64,000 nt of DNA from NCBI GenBank assembly GCA_014706295.1, contig JACSVZ010000002.1, positions 53,912,432 through 53,976,431 of the forward strand, read 5' to 3'. Below the pieces are notes generated by a model. That model had not been told where the DNA came from, did no database searches, and was given only the letters and a program-made list of their open reading frames with translations. A program made the translations under genes and the position numbers. Positions 48,601 to 61,100 of this stretch are shown one piece after another. Origin of the DNA: Lycocorax pyrrhopterus obiensis (taxonomy: Eukaryota; Chordata; Aves; Passeriformes; Paradisaeidae). The first letter of the stretch is position 1. Each line of letters opens with the position of its first letter.

Positions 48601-50960
48601 TCTGCTTCACCTTCCAGACTACTGGAGGGGCTACAGCTGCTTCAGAGAACATTTTTTTCTCTCTGACCCTGTTATTTGCAATGTATAGGTACTCTCCGTC
48701 CTCTAGAACACAGCATGTGAACTTTACCTAGTGCACAGGTCAGTCTCTTCTATGATTAAGAAGATACATTTTGCATAGATTTTCTTTCTATTGCAAAGAA
48801 ATCCAAAGCGCTAATGATACCAACAGATACCATGATGACGCTGATATATTTTGAAACTAAAGGCTTGTATTAAAACTTAATATCTAGGTGCAAGGAAATT
48901 GGTTTAGAAAAACAAAATTATTAAGAGGCAAGATCTCTTCTCAGCCAAAAGGCCTGAGACTGGGAAGAAAGCAGACACATAAATTAGAGTTTTAATTTAT
49001 ACTGAACTCAAATAAGACTACTTTAGGATATATCACAGATAGGATCACTGTTTTGACTGTGTAGTGTTGATAGACACCAAATTTTCTCATCATACTTGAT
49101 AATGGCCTAACTGCTGCCATTGACATCAGGGCTGGGAGGAAGGGGAATCAGTAACTTCAGTGAGAGTAAAGCTGGGACAGTAGCAGACACACCTGAAAAC
49201 TGTGATGTTAGTATAGATCATGTAAGTATAAGTTAAAAAATACATTGAAACAAAGTTATACTCAACAAGCTGTCAGCTAAGGAAGACAGACCAAAACTAA
49301 AGCTGGGAAACCTAGAGAAGAGACAAGAACAAGGGGCAATTAACTTAATTTAGTGAAAAATTAAGTCAAATAAGCATAATACTTCCATCTGGAAATACTT
49401 TTTTTCAGGTGAGGTTCGTAAGACCAAAGATTGCAGGCTTCATTTTTATGCAATGTTCTAATTATCTGAGGACACTTATATACTTAAAAATCTTTGCTAA
49501 AATGTAAAAATTTACAATCTGCAAGTGCAAGATTTTTTTCAATGAAACAACACAGATCTTGAAATTGAAATTATTAGAGTTAATGGTAAAATATTTCACT
49601 GTAGAAACTTTTGGTTATGGTTGAAAAATGATATATGCTTTGTTCTTAAAATGCATACATATTTTTTAAGCTTTTCATCAACAAATTTTAAAATATTTAC
49701 AATTATTTAGAATATCCCAAAAGCTCCTCTTTATTGACTTCAGGCATTACACTAAGTCTCAAAATTTAAAAGTGAGAATGTCATACATTAAAGAAGTTGA
49801 AAGTGATTAAAATTGAGAGGGTTGCGTAACATTCAGAAAGAGTACACAGGAAAGTATCAAAATCTTCTAGAAACGCTGTAGAACTTCTACATTGTTTTCT
49901 GTATGTTTTGCATCTAAGACTTAATAATGGCTCTGATAAAAACCAAATAAATATGTTGTTCAGTACTTCACAGAATTAAAGCATTAGTGTTTGGCTTGCT
50001 GCTCTCTCTTCCACTTTTATAGGCCACTTATGTTCCAGGTTATTATAAACAAATACATCATATTTGAATAAAACTCCTCATAATAAGTAAAAGAAATATA
50101 TTGGAATAGGTTATTGTTCTGTTTTCAAGCCAAGAGGCTAACTTTTATAAATTCTGAATTGTGCCTATGATAGCTTTATTAAACAACAGTATATTTTGTT
50201 CTGAGTTACGCTGTACTAAAAGAGTTTCTTAAAATATGTTTTGCCTTCTTTGATGATCATTTTCTTACAAAGATAATTCAAACCAGCAAGGGCCCACCCA
50301 GTCAGAGCAACAAAAGGTCTAGTCCTTGATGAGCACTATTTGTAAGCACTCACTACTAATATTAATTAATTTGATAATTTATCCTCTTTTTCTATTCATC
50401 AGTTGTCTCCATGTGGTTTAAATATTCATTCTCTATTCAAAAGTATTCACACTGGATGAATATCATTCCTCTGTGGAGGACCAGCATAAGGCATATGCAT
50501 CACTTCAATCCTCTGAATAGTGTTCAAACAATTCTCAAAACTCTGTGTTGTTTCTCAGCTCATGAATAAATCTCACCATTTGACTAGATGAAGATTCTTT
50601 CCGAACTGCCTGTTGCAAGTTACTCTTTGTGCTTCAGTTGTTGATGTGGTGTCTTAGATGTCAGCTCCATAGGTTCGGATGTTTATTTTTGCACTTAGTG
50701 GTGCATGCACAAGACTTCCAAAATACCTATCCCTAATGCACTGCATCAATGATTTGAGCTCAGTTTACCAGACAAATGCAGACCAGCAGCCTGTACCTGC
50801 CTGTGCTCTCCACACACCCCATGGACTGATCACACATACTGCAGCTGGGACCTTCAGACACCCTGAACAAATGTCCAAAGTCTTTCCATTTCAACAAGGT
50901 TTCTGTTGAGAAATGACACAATACTGAGAGATATCCAGACAGAGGATAGGTTTAAATTTA
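45602..50960. other. Unique AT-rich non-coding DNA
   Basis: No frame exceeds 88 codons. T-runs occur near 46191-46203. A GC-richer patch at about 48330-48620 has no recognisable coding or repeat content. No mobile-element signature is found up to the SINE. Confidence 0.6.
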
Positions 50961-51122
50961 GACTGGTAGTGGTGGGGATCATCATCATCATCCAGGTTAG
51001 AACATGGTGCTAGTAACACTGAGGTTGGGGTTCAGTCCCTATATTGGCCATTCGCTTCAGAGTTGTGCTTGATGATCCTTGTGGGTCTCTTCCAACTCAC
51101 ATTACTCTGTGATTCTGTGATT
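50961..51122 (+). mobile_element. tRNA-Ile-derived SINE with CR1-type tail (TguSINE1-like)
   Basis: The head resembles tRNA-Ile: 'aggttagaacatggtgctag' and 'taacac' match the D-arm to anticodon-arm part of tRNA-Ile(AAT), with AGT at 51012-51014 where the anticodon AAT would be. The B box is GGTTCAGTCCC (51029-51039), and the acceptor-stem end is 'ttggcca' (to 51050). The tail (51051-51122), 'agttgtgcttgatgatcc', 'ttgtgggtctcttccaactc' and 'tctgtgattctgtga', is the CR1 3' end seen in the 10.7 kb and 44.9 kb elements. This is the structure of TguSINE1, a SINE known from passerine birds, whose RNA is copied by CR1 reverse transcriptase. Between the first and second part of the D-arm lies an insertion rich in ATC triplets (50978-50992), which degrades the A box. 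The left edge is approximate. Confidence 0.86.
51029..51039 (+). promoter_or_regulatory. Pol III B-box remnant of the SINE
   Basis: GGTTCAGTCCC compares with the tRNA B-box consensus GGTTCGANTCC. It marks the T-arm of the tRNA-derived head. With the A box disrupted upstream, transcription by RNA polymerase III from this copy is doubtful. Confidence 0.6.
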
Positions 51123-54100
51123 TTACACATATGCACCAAGCACACCAGAGCACTCCTTTGTGACTGGATTTCTTATGTCCAACTTCACAAACAAGCAAGC
51201 AAAAAAGGAAACCAGAAATAAGATTGGCTATTTAAAACCAGAACCAAATGGAATTAGTTTGTCCCAACTTTCCTCTTTTTTGCAAATATTCTGCCCATAA
51301 ACTTGTTCCTAGATTTTATGTAAAAAGCACTCTCAAGCAGTTTCTCATTAAGTTGTTTTTTTTTTTTTTACAGTTCAGTATCATAATTAAACCAAAGTTG
51401 AAGCAAACAGTTTATCCTCTCTAACAAACAAAGTTATCAGAAAGTTACTTTAAGAATGGAAGATTAGATAAAAAGGGAGCTTTCATTAAGAGCTCAGACA
51501 GGGCTTCTCCATTCATCCTCCAAAATCATTATATAGACTGGCAAAGAATAAAAGGTAGCAGTGGGAGGAATGAAAAGACATCATTCTTACACAACAAATA
51601 TGCTACAGAGATAAGCGATAGAAAATGGTGCTGTATATACTTAAAAGTTCAGCTAAGAAAATCCTTTGCTGTGCAAAATTGACACAGGTTAGCCTCATTG
51701 CCTATTAATATTACTGGAAAGTTTTAAAAGAGATGGCTGTGAGAACACTGTGTCAGATTAGGAACTGAAATTTAAACAGATGCAACCTACAGAACAGACA
51801 AGGGCATTTCTAACTACCTCTGCCCTTTGCCACTGCAAGCTTCTACAAAGTTAAAAAGACCCTATGGACCAACAAGGGAGCTCAGGAAAGTGGCTTTCAC
51901 TTACATCTGAATTATGTATGGGCAGTACGATGACATACAAGCACGCGGAAAACAAATAGCAGAGTGCTGCATGCTGCTTGTCCCCCACACACATCTGGGC
52001 TATGTCCCAACGACACAGACCAGCTACACTGCTTTCTCTGAATAAAGTGTACTCTCTGAGCCAGGAATTATGAGAAACTAGCAAGGGAATGATATATCAT
52101 ATTCTGAAAACACAGTCAGTATGTCCATGCCTAACTTCTACCTGATCCTGCATTCCTTGGGCTTTCAAAAATTCTTCCCCACAGAGAACAGGGGTTTTGT
52201 ATGCAAAAAGGGAGCACAGTAAGAAAACACAGTAAACACTAGGTATATGTTCAAATAGTGGACCCTTGAGGAGTGTCATTTTACCTTTTTTTTTGATGAA
52301 GCAATTATCTCAGTTTGTTCAGCAGAAGTGCAAAGATTCAGTAGCTTTTAGTTGTAACTGATTGTCCTTACTGTCAACTTAGAAATTGTTTCATACTTTG
52401 GTTGCTAATTCTGAAAGTTAGGGGGTGAGACTTAAGCTCATCAAAGCGGAGATCCTAGCACTAACCAGGATTTCACTGTAGGAGTCTGTTTTCTCCCTCG
52501 GAGCACAGGACTTGTTGTTTTATGCCACATAACAGGAGGAAAGACTTGCACATCCTTTAAAATCCCCATCCTCCCTCGACAACACAACACAACAAAGAAT
52601 AGCGTGTGGCATTTAATGAAGTTAATTAAATTAATTGGTGGAATAGAGGAGGCACAACTCCTTTGAAAGTAATGTTTACCCTCCCTGTTTACCCTGAGAT
52701 TTAGGTTGGCTCCCACTGTCAGCTATCAGTTGATAGTTACAGCAATTACGATGACAGCATGAATCATAATGCAAAAAACATGCTACATGTTGAATGATAG
52801 ATGAGCCAATTTCAGGCCACTTCCTACTGGATCATTTTTGCAATATACTCAACAAATCAGAATATCTCCTGACTTGAATCACACGGCTTGTTTTTGAAAT
52901 TTTAACTACTGAAGTGTGTGAGGCAGTGTCCCCATTGCCTGTGACATGGGAGGAGCTTGAGTCAGATGGCCGCCTGTCATTTCAAACAACAAATCCCGTG
53001 TATTTCCATGAAGGCTCCTTGTCAGACTCCTCTCCCAGATGCATCAATGTCAGGTCTGTTCAACAATCAGTTTCTCTAAGGGACACGAGAATTTATAGCT
53101 TTGCCATACCATCTCTGCAGCTTTTGGAATAAGGCTGTAGTTTCCTCCATGCTCCATAAGCTCCATGGTCTTCATACTTACTGCCAAGAAAATGGAATAA
53201 CAATCCCAGCCAAAAGAGGCAGGTTCTAAGGCAGCAAGGTTCATGGAGAATTTTTTTAATACTTTCTTACTTAAAAATCCATCGTATTGCTTATGACCTC
53301 CTGAAAATTCTGTTAGGACTAGAATAGAACTGGCAGTCTCTGGAGATCCTACAGAAAGAAGTTCTTCCCACTTTTTCAGGCTGCTTACAGGAATGTAAGC
53401 ACTTACACATAGTATAAGAGAGAGGTAACTTTTTTCCTATGGTATTTTTCTAGGGTATTTGCTACAGTTTTAATTTTTTTTTCTCCCCTGAATAAATGGG
53501 GAAAAAAAGGGAATTAAAAAAGTCTGTTTCACTGCACCCTGCCAGTCCCATATATTGTGTAAAATAATACTTCACCTCACTGTGTTAGAATATGCAAATT
53601 CTCTAAGCCATGTCAGTGGTGATACAACAAGATGATAGCACCACATCTTATTCAATGCTTCTTAAATGATATACTTGAGGAGATGCCAGTCATCAGAACG
53701 TTCACTTTCACTTTCCTTAGGTGATTTTGTATCACAGACAAGAGTAGTGAAGAAGCTTAACTTTGGCAATTAAAGTATTTATAGTCTTCCTTGCATCCAA
53801 AGCACTTCAGCCAGCATCCCATTACAATTTTTAAGACAGTGAAAATCCTAACAGTCACTTAAATCTTATTATATAGTAGTGCTCTTAACTGTGGCTCCTC
53901 CTTTTTCATTTCCCAGTTCAAGTTATTTTGACTTGTCTCATTCTCAAAGCAATTTGAAAAACACTGGGAAAATTAGAAACATAACAGAAATCTTTAGACA
54001 GTTCCATCCGCTGCACAGAAGCACTGATAATATATTCTTTCAGGAAGGGTTGCACTACAGGATATATTTCATGCTTTAAAAAGTAACAGCCAAAAAAGGG

Positions 54101-57100
54101 ATGGGGGGATGGAGGGGAATGGATCATGCACAGTAACTGTAAAATTATAGCCCTGTTGTTTTGGATCTAGTTGCTAATGTGCTCAAAAAGATCTGTGCTT
54201 CATCATATTTCATAGGGACGATATACAGTATGTGCTCTATGGAGAGCCTACATGAGTCCTAACATTTCTCAAAAGGACAGTTAAATAAATTACTCCACCA
54301 GTCAACTCTCCGAAAAATTTGTATTTCTGCCAGCTTGCTTCCAGCCTCTTTGCATCGATGGATTGTGGTGACAGCAATTATGTCATCCTTAAAGTTAAGA
54401 AGCTGGCAATCTTTACATCAGCTCTCAGGCTTGCTTTATTGTCCCTCCTACAGTTATCACTTGTTATTCCCAGAATTACCATATTTTCTAAGAGACTATG
54501 ATAACCAACACAAGCACTATGAAAATATAGTTGAGTTTAAGCTGCTCTAAATGATCACAGTCTTCATTCTCTAGCATGCCTCATGCAGACTAGCGAAGGT
54601 TGGAATAGGATGCGTGGTTTTTCCTTCTTCTGTGCGAGCACATATAATGCCCCTTAAAACAATCTATCCCATTCAGTCCTTAATTGCTTCTATTTTGTAC
54701 CCACCTCAGCCAAAATACAGGTTTCTCCTAGTAACTAGGGTGATTCAGCTAGAGATCAGTTGTATGAATCTACTGACTTTTAAGCAGTAAAGGGGACAAC
54801 TAAGCAAATAAGGACAAATAAGATTATTTTTCTGGGTTTATCAGAACATCCTGTATGAGTGAAGTCAAGACATGACTTTTTTTGAAGCATGGATTTATTT
54901 TTTCTATGCTGCCTCTTTGCTAGTGGTCCCATTTTAGTAATGACCTCCAGGAAACGCTGGAAACTATGTTGTCAGGATTTACTTTATTGCTCCTAATGTC
55001 TACAAAACATATTTAAGAAGGCTACTGTTCCACAGTAGAGCTGCTGAGAATGGAAGAGGAAATAATCTAAAACAACGCCTTGATGTTTTTTGAGTCACAA
55101 ACTTTTGTTCTGTAATTAAATCCAGCATGTTCCACCTTAAAAATTATGCAAAACGCCATCTCTTACTGGCAGAGGTGTTGGCAGAAGTCTGTCTCTGATA
55201 GGTGGGTGATACATTCACGGACAACAATTTATGATTCTGACACTGCTGTATTTTATGGCTGTCTTAGAATGAGTCATGTTATTTTCTATTTTTTTTCCCC
55301 AAACAGCATTCCAAATCCACTCAAATGCTGAATTCAACACAGCTCTGGTTTTGCAATCCAAGTCCTTCACAAGGAGCAGGTATCTGATTTGGCTTCTGAG
55401 AGAATGCCAGTAGCATATAGAGTCAATTGGGTGACTGTTATCCGAGGCCAACTTAAGCAGCCACAAGCTCCAGCAAAGTACTCACAAAATGCTGGAAGGC
55501 TGCTGTGTCTCACTGGCAAGGTGCTGACTGCTCACTCCTCCCACCTACAGAAAGGGTAAATCAGGTAAATTGGCTGCATCAGCCTGAGCTGCCTTACACA
55601 TTACGTGAGATGAGTAACAGGCTGCAGTCAACAGCAGACCTTGCAGGGTCAGGCCTGAATAGCTCCACAGCCGCATGCTGCTTACGATTGTTACTCCTGC
55701 CGGTGAGGCTCTGAGCAGGGGGAGGAACACTCAAACTGTATCTCATGATGTTGAACACACACGACTTAGTTTATTGCTTGCTACTAATAAAAGGTTTCTA
55801 AAGAAGACTGACTCCTGTGCAGCATGCGGACTTTACTTGTACCACTTCCAAGAGGGCTCTGTGCTCTTTTCACAACTGGCTTGAAATGACACTCTCTTTA
55901 CACCTTGTCAAGATGACATGTACAGTGGAGCCAGTATTCTCCTCATCCTCTAAATTGTCTCTGGGGAACATGACTGCTAGATATAAACACCAAAATGAGA
56001 ATATATTTCAGAAGCAAACTCTGAGTCTATTTTTTCCTTCATCGAGATGTTTCGTACAATCTTCTATCCTAAGTTTAGATAGCATTACTCTTCACTTAGG
56101 CTACAGCCTTTGCCAGACTTAACAGACATTTCACAATAAACTTAGAATAATTATTTTGATTAATCAAATCCTGTGAAGCAAGAAAACCTGAATTAGGGGG
56201 ACTGACAGTAAAATCCAGCAGCTGTGTAATTCAGAGGCTGGACAAAATTACTAGCATTGTAAGACTGTCCAGAAAAAAAGAAAAACATCTTGCATGGTAC
56301 CAACAGTTTTCATGAGGAAAAAATGCTTCAAACAATTGCTGTTTATATAAAATACTGTTTTGGCATTCAGATTTAAAGAAACCTAAGTGGAATTATATTT
56401 GATTTGATAAGTTAAATTAATACAAAACTAGAAAAACAAATATGTTTTCATCAACACATTTTGAAAATTTTAAACCTCTCAGATGACTTTTTTTTCAAAG
56501 TCAATTTTTCCAAACAGAGAAAGGCTAGGACTTTAGATTTGAATATGCCTAATATTTTGGAAAAGCCAAGACTAGTTCCAATAAATTTTTGTGGTTTTAA
56601 GCTCATTTCTATATTTGTTTATAGGATTTATTCTCAGTTATTCTTTGGGAAGCTTTTATGTCTTTCCCCCTCTTTTCAGTGCATTGGAATATTTTCACTA
56701 GCATAGCTGTCAACACAGTTTAACACAACAAGAAAATGGAACAGAGCAGACAGCATCTGATTAAAAATATTAGTAAATCTAATCAAACCACTGCAAGAGT
56801 TATGTATTTCTACTCTATAATGACTAGTCTTATATTAGTTAGCTAACATGATTTTTAATTTTTTTTTTTTTGCTAACCGTTGGTAGATTTTTCGTTAAAG
56901 ACTTTGTTTTGCCTAACTCTAAATATTCCATGTAAAGGACAACTGATTGGCTTGTCTTCCATGAGTCTGGAAGTTGTTTCTGCACATGCCACTGGATTTC
57001 CTGCTAATGCACTTACAAGGAGCTATACGGGAAATAGAGAAGGGTAACTCAAGAGATTACTGTCCTGGATTCCAAAAGGCATGGACTTTGAGAATGCTAG

Positions 57101-57180
57101 GACTGTAAGTATAAGCAAAGGGATGTCTCTCTTTTTCTGTAAGAAAATGCTGGACTGTTTTCGATATCTGTTTTTGATTT
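51123..57180. other. Unique AT-rich non-coding DNA
   Basis: No gene is recognised. The longest frame is 101 codons (55817-56122, plus) without motifs. A T-run lies at about 51357-51370 and another near 56858-56871. The part 55490-55720 is somewhat GC-richer but anonymous. No mobile-element signature is seen. Confidence 0.6.
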
Positions 57181-58175
57181 CATAGAATCATAGAATGGTT
57201 TGGACTGGAAAGGACCTCAATAATCATCTAGTGTTCTAATCCCCTTGCTATGGGCAAGGATGCCACCCACTAGATCAGATTGCTCAAAGCTCCATCCAAC
57301 CTGGCCTTAAACACTTCCAGGGAAGGGGAATCCATAACTCTGGGCATCCTATTCCAGTGCCTCACCACCCTCACAGTGAAGGATTTCTTGAAGGATATCT
57401 ATCATCTAATCTAAATCTCTTCAAATTCAGAGTTGTTTCCCTTTATTTTGTCAATGTCTTCCCATGTAAAAAGTAATTCTCCCTCTCTTTTTACAAGTCC
57501 CCTTTAAGTACTGGCAGACCACACTGAGGTCTCCTTGAAGCCTTCTCTCCTCCAGGCAGAACACCACCACGCTCTAGTCTGTCTTAATAGGAGAGCTGCT
57601 CCAGCCCTCTGCTCACCTTTGTGGCCTGCTCTGGACCCCCTCTAACAGGTCCATGTCTTTCTTGTGCTGAGGACTCCAGATCTGGATGCAGCAATCTAGA
57701 TGCAGTCTCATAAGGGAAGAATAGAGAGGGAGAATCACCCTCTTTCTACCTGCTGGTCACCTCTCTTTTGATGTAGCCCAGGATACCACTGGCTGCCTGG
57801 GCTGCAAGTAAACTCTGTTGTCTTGTGCCCAGCTTTTCATTCACCAGAAGGCCCCAGTGCTTCTCTCAGGTGCAGCACCTTGCACTTGATATTGTTAAAG
57901 CTGATGTGCACCCACTGCTCAGGTTTGTCCACGCCCCCCAGATGTCATCCTGTCCTTCTGTTGCGCCAACCACACCACTCGGTTTTGTGTCATCTACAAA
58001 CTTGCTGAGGGTGCACTCAATCACATTGTCTGTGTCACTGATATTAAAGAGCACCAGTCCCAAGATAGAGACCTGAAGGAGACCACTCATCACCAGACTC
58101 CACCTGGACACAGAGACATTGACCACAACTCTCTGGCTGTGTCTGTCCAGCCAATTCCTTATCTATCAAATCTGG
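57181..58175 (-). mobile_element. CR1 LINE, 5'-truncated ~1 kb copy, minus strand
   Basis: The plus strand begins exactly with the inverted CR1 terminus 'catagaatcatagaatggtt'. It continues through the standard reverse-orientation blocks: 'tgctcaaagctccatccaac', 'cttaaacacttccaggga', 'ctcaccaccctcacagtgaa', 'agaacaccaccacgctct', 'ggtccatgtctttcttgtgc', 'ctggatgcagcaatctag' and 'gggctgcaagtaaactctg'. The 5' break lies inside the RT domain near 58175. The clean terminus suggests a younger copy than the tail fragments at 3.3 and 40.4 kb. It has the same tail type as the 8.6 kb copy and the same orientation. Confidence 0.96.
57866..58126 (-). pseudogene. CR1 ORF2 reverse-transcriptase fragment with FVDD
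   Basis: The 86-codon minus-strand frame contains SILGLVLFNIS, then ECTLSKFVDDTKPSG. This is RT core region B/C of CR1, with the catalytic F-x-D-D box kept as FVDD (58000 down to 57989). The segment between LVLFNI and ECTLSKF differs from the usual FINDIDSGI-like sequence, and beyond the DD box the frame drifts off the family pattern, which indicates frameshifts. The rest of the RT C-terminus lies in other frames down to about 57400. This is a dead fragment, although its catalytic pair is intact, unlike the 10.7 kb copy. Confidence 0.9.
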
Positions 58176-61100
58176 GGATGCAGTTTACAGCTGAGTCCAG
58201 GTGGTCATTTTTTGGTGGACACAAAAATATTGTAATGGCTCTATAAATTTTTCCATCTTATATGTCATCTCTGCTAGTTTTCTTGCTTTTAAAAAGGGCC
58301 AGTTCCACTGAGGTTCCACTGGTGTGCATTTTTGGCACACCATCTAGCAAATATCAGCTATGAAAAATCACTGTGTTCATCCCTCCATCTGACAACAGAG
58401 AATACTCCAGTGCATTAGAAGCCCTTTCCTTCCCATCCACAGTAGGACTGACTTAAGGATGACCCAAGCCACACCACGAAGTGTACCAAAAGTGAGCCTG
58501 GCAGTACTAGGCTCAAGTTCTTTGACTAGCAGAGTCTAAAAAGAGGTTTAGCCTCCTTCCCATTAATTGCCCCAGATGTGCATTCCAGCTGCACTCATTG
58601 CCGATTAACATCTAGTCAAATCTCTCATCCTCTGGCCACTCACTAGTGGCTCAAGCTTCTGCTGAAACTTGTGCTCTCTCTGGAAGAGAGTACTCCTTCA
58701 ATTTCCCATCCTGACTTTTTGCCCTCTCTGCAGGGGATACACTTTTGATCTAGGTAAACTGTATATTTGACAAACATCTTCTAAGTAGCTGCTATCAGCA
58801 GAGTTCAGGCACTCCGCATCAGTGTGCAGTATTTTAGGCCTAGAATTTTAAACAGCAGTTGGCATTTGCCGTCTCAGGAGTAAAAGAACCAAATGAATAT
58901 TTTGGATTGGATCCGTGGAAAAGTGGCTTGGATACTCTGACAACCTCCACATCAACACCGCCATAGGTGTTACAAAATCTAGCATTTGGATGTCCTGTGA
59001 ACTACTGGAGTCCCAAGGCCTGTCTCAGTGCCTGTATTACAACAACAGTGCAGTGCGGATTGCCATCTGATGAAATGCAGATGTACACAACTTTTAACCT
59101 GCTTCAAGCTTATGGCCTTGAGACAGAAGTAAACTGGAGCATTTTTAAAACAGACAGATAAAACTTCAGGAATAAAACGTACTCAGGAGGGACGACTGAA
59201 ATAGAAGGATTTATAAAGAGGATTGAATAAAATCATTGAGTTGAAGATCCAACCAAATGTAATTATCTCCTAATGAGGACGCGCTCTAGGACTAAATGTG
59301 TGCTATGATACTAGCCGGAGTTAATATATTTTGTTTTCTTCTAAAAGAGCTCTATTTCCCAAAAGTAAAATAGCACACAAGAATCACAAACATTCCCCGA
59401 AAGAGGATGTGGATGTAAAGGGAGAAATGTGACTTGCACTCCTTGGAGGCAAAAGCCAGCACTCACTACTGTGTCACCTGGATTCCTGACACTCTTCACA
59501 TTTATACTTAATCAGCATCAGTCCTGATAAATTATTTACCCCGGAGGAATGTAAAGGGACGCCACTTTGTCTGTGCATATGCTCTTGTATTCTGCTCAGT
59601 GAAATAACCAGGGTTGGGGGCTGGGGAGAAAGCTCTGATTTCTGTCAGTGGGATCCTTTCTACACTCAGTTTGCTTTGCTTTATACAGCGCTGGTGTCCC
59701 CCTGTGACACAGGCATATTTGATACACCCTTGACATGAGTGTCCTTAAAAGGGAAGTTCAGGGTTGTGGTCATGCTTCAAAGTATGTAAGACACAACAAG
59801 TCTCAGAAACAATAAACTATCACATAGTAAGGCTGATAGAGGAATGAAATCTAAGGGGAAAGAGATATGACTTAGCATCCAGAGCAAAACAACAGCATCA
59901 GTATCCCAGATAGCATAATCTTGCTTAGCCTTACTTTTAAGGACTGGGCTTAAGGCTATAAAAGCTAGTTTTGATAGCAGAAGTACATACTCTTATGCAA
60001 CGCATTAGCCTTAAACTGCAGCTGCATTTCTACAGGACTGGTTACATGGCACAGGTTGCTTTGCATGAAAAAGAAGTTGAAGAATGCTGGAATGCCTGTG
60101 AGGAGTCTCACTAACTTTTGATAGCTTGTTAAATTGTTTAGTTATAACTTTAATATTAAATCTAACCTAGGTCTTAAGAGATTTCATTTCTAGACCAATT
60201 CCAAGTAAAGAGTTGCACTCTAGTGCACCTGATTTAAATAACTGGATGAAAGATTGGACAGCACAGCAAAAAGAGTGATATAAAATTTTTAAAATAAAGT
60301 TTTAAAGATAAATGTCGACAAAAAAAACCACTCAATAGAAAGATGCAAGGAACAGTCTCCACGGCTAATGCATAGATAACTGGTAGGGTCTGTCTTTCCA
60401 TTTTGTCCCTTTGGCTTTCCATATGCTTTATGGAATAAAGAGCTACAGCCAAGAATAAAACAAACCCAGTTCTCCTTATAGCACTGTAGCCCCAAAAAGG
60501 TGAAAAATGTGTTGTGAAAAGGTGAAAATAGAAATATTTTTTGGTTCCTCATGAAGAACAATCTGGAATCAAAGCTGTTATGGCCAGAAACCTGCTCACA
60601 TTTCAAAGGCATTCAGAAATGCAACAGCAGCAACACTTTTGAGGGAATTCTTAATGCAGGCACATTGAAGGCTGAATTCCCTGCTCAAAGAACATCTTTC
60701 CCCTATTAAGACAGTATTGTCATCCTTGGGATATAAGATTACTCCAGAAAGCCATCTCTCCAACTTTTAAAACAGATAACAACAAAATTAAACTCTGCTT
60801 TTAGCACAAGTTTACGTTCATTCTACTTGAATTGGAGAGAGGGGTGAGGAAGAAGATACTCCCTGCCTTCTTCTAGCTTCGGATCAACACTCATCCTTTT
60901 TCACAATGCCTAAAGGAAACTTTTGGTAACTATCTCTTGTGGAGACAACATCTCCTTGTGGAGGCTGGGAAAGAGAGAAAAGAATTAGCCCAGCTAGAAA
61001 AAGAGAATGAGAGTGATGAGATGGAAAATAGTGATTTTGATCTGGACTCAGTGCAGGATCAGAGATAGGAGGGAAATATGACTCTAAATCACCCATCTGC

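Noticed and set aside
50961..51050. Functional tRNA-Ile gene
   Set aside because: The A box is split by an ATC-rich insertion, the acceptor stem is not paired, the anticodon position reads AGT, and a CR1 tail follows. It is a SINE head.
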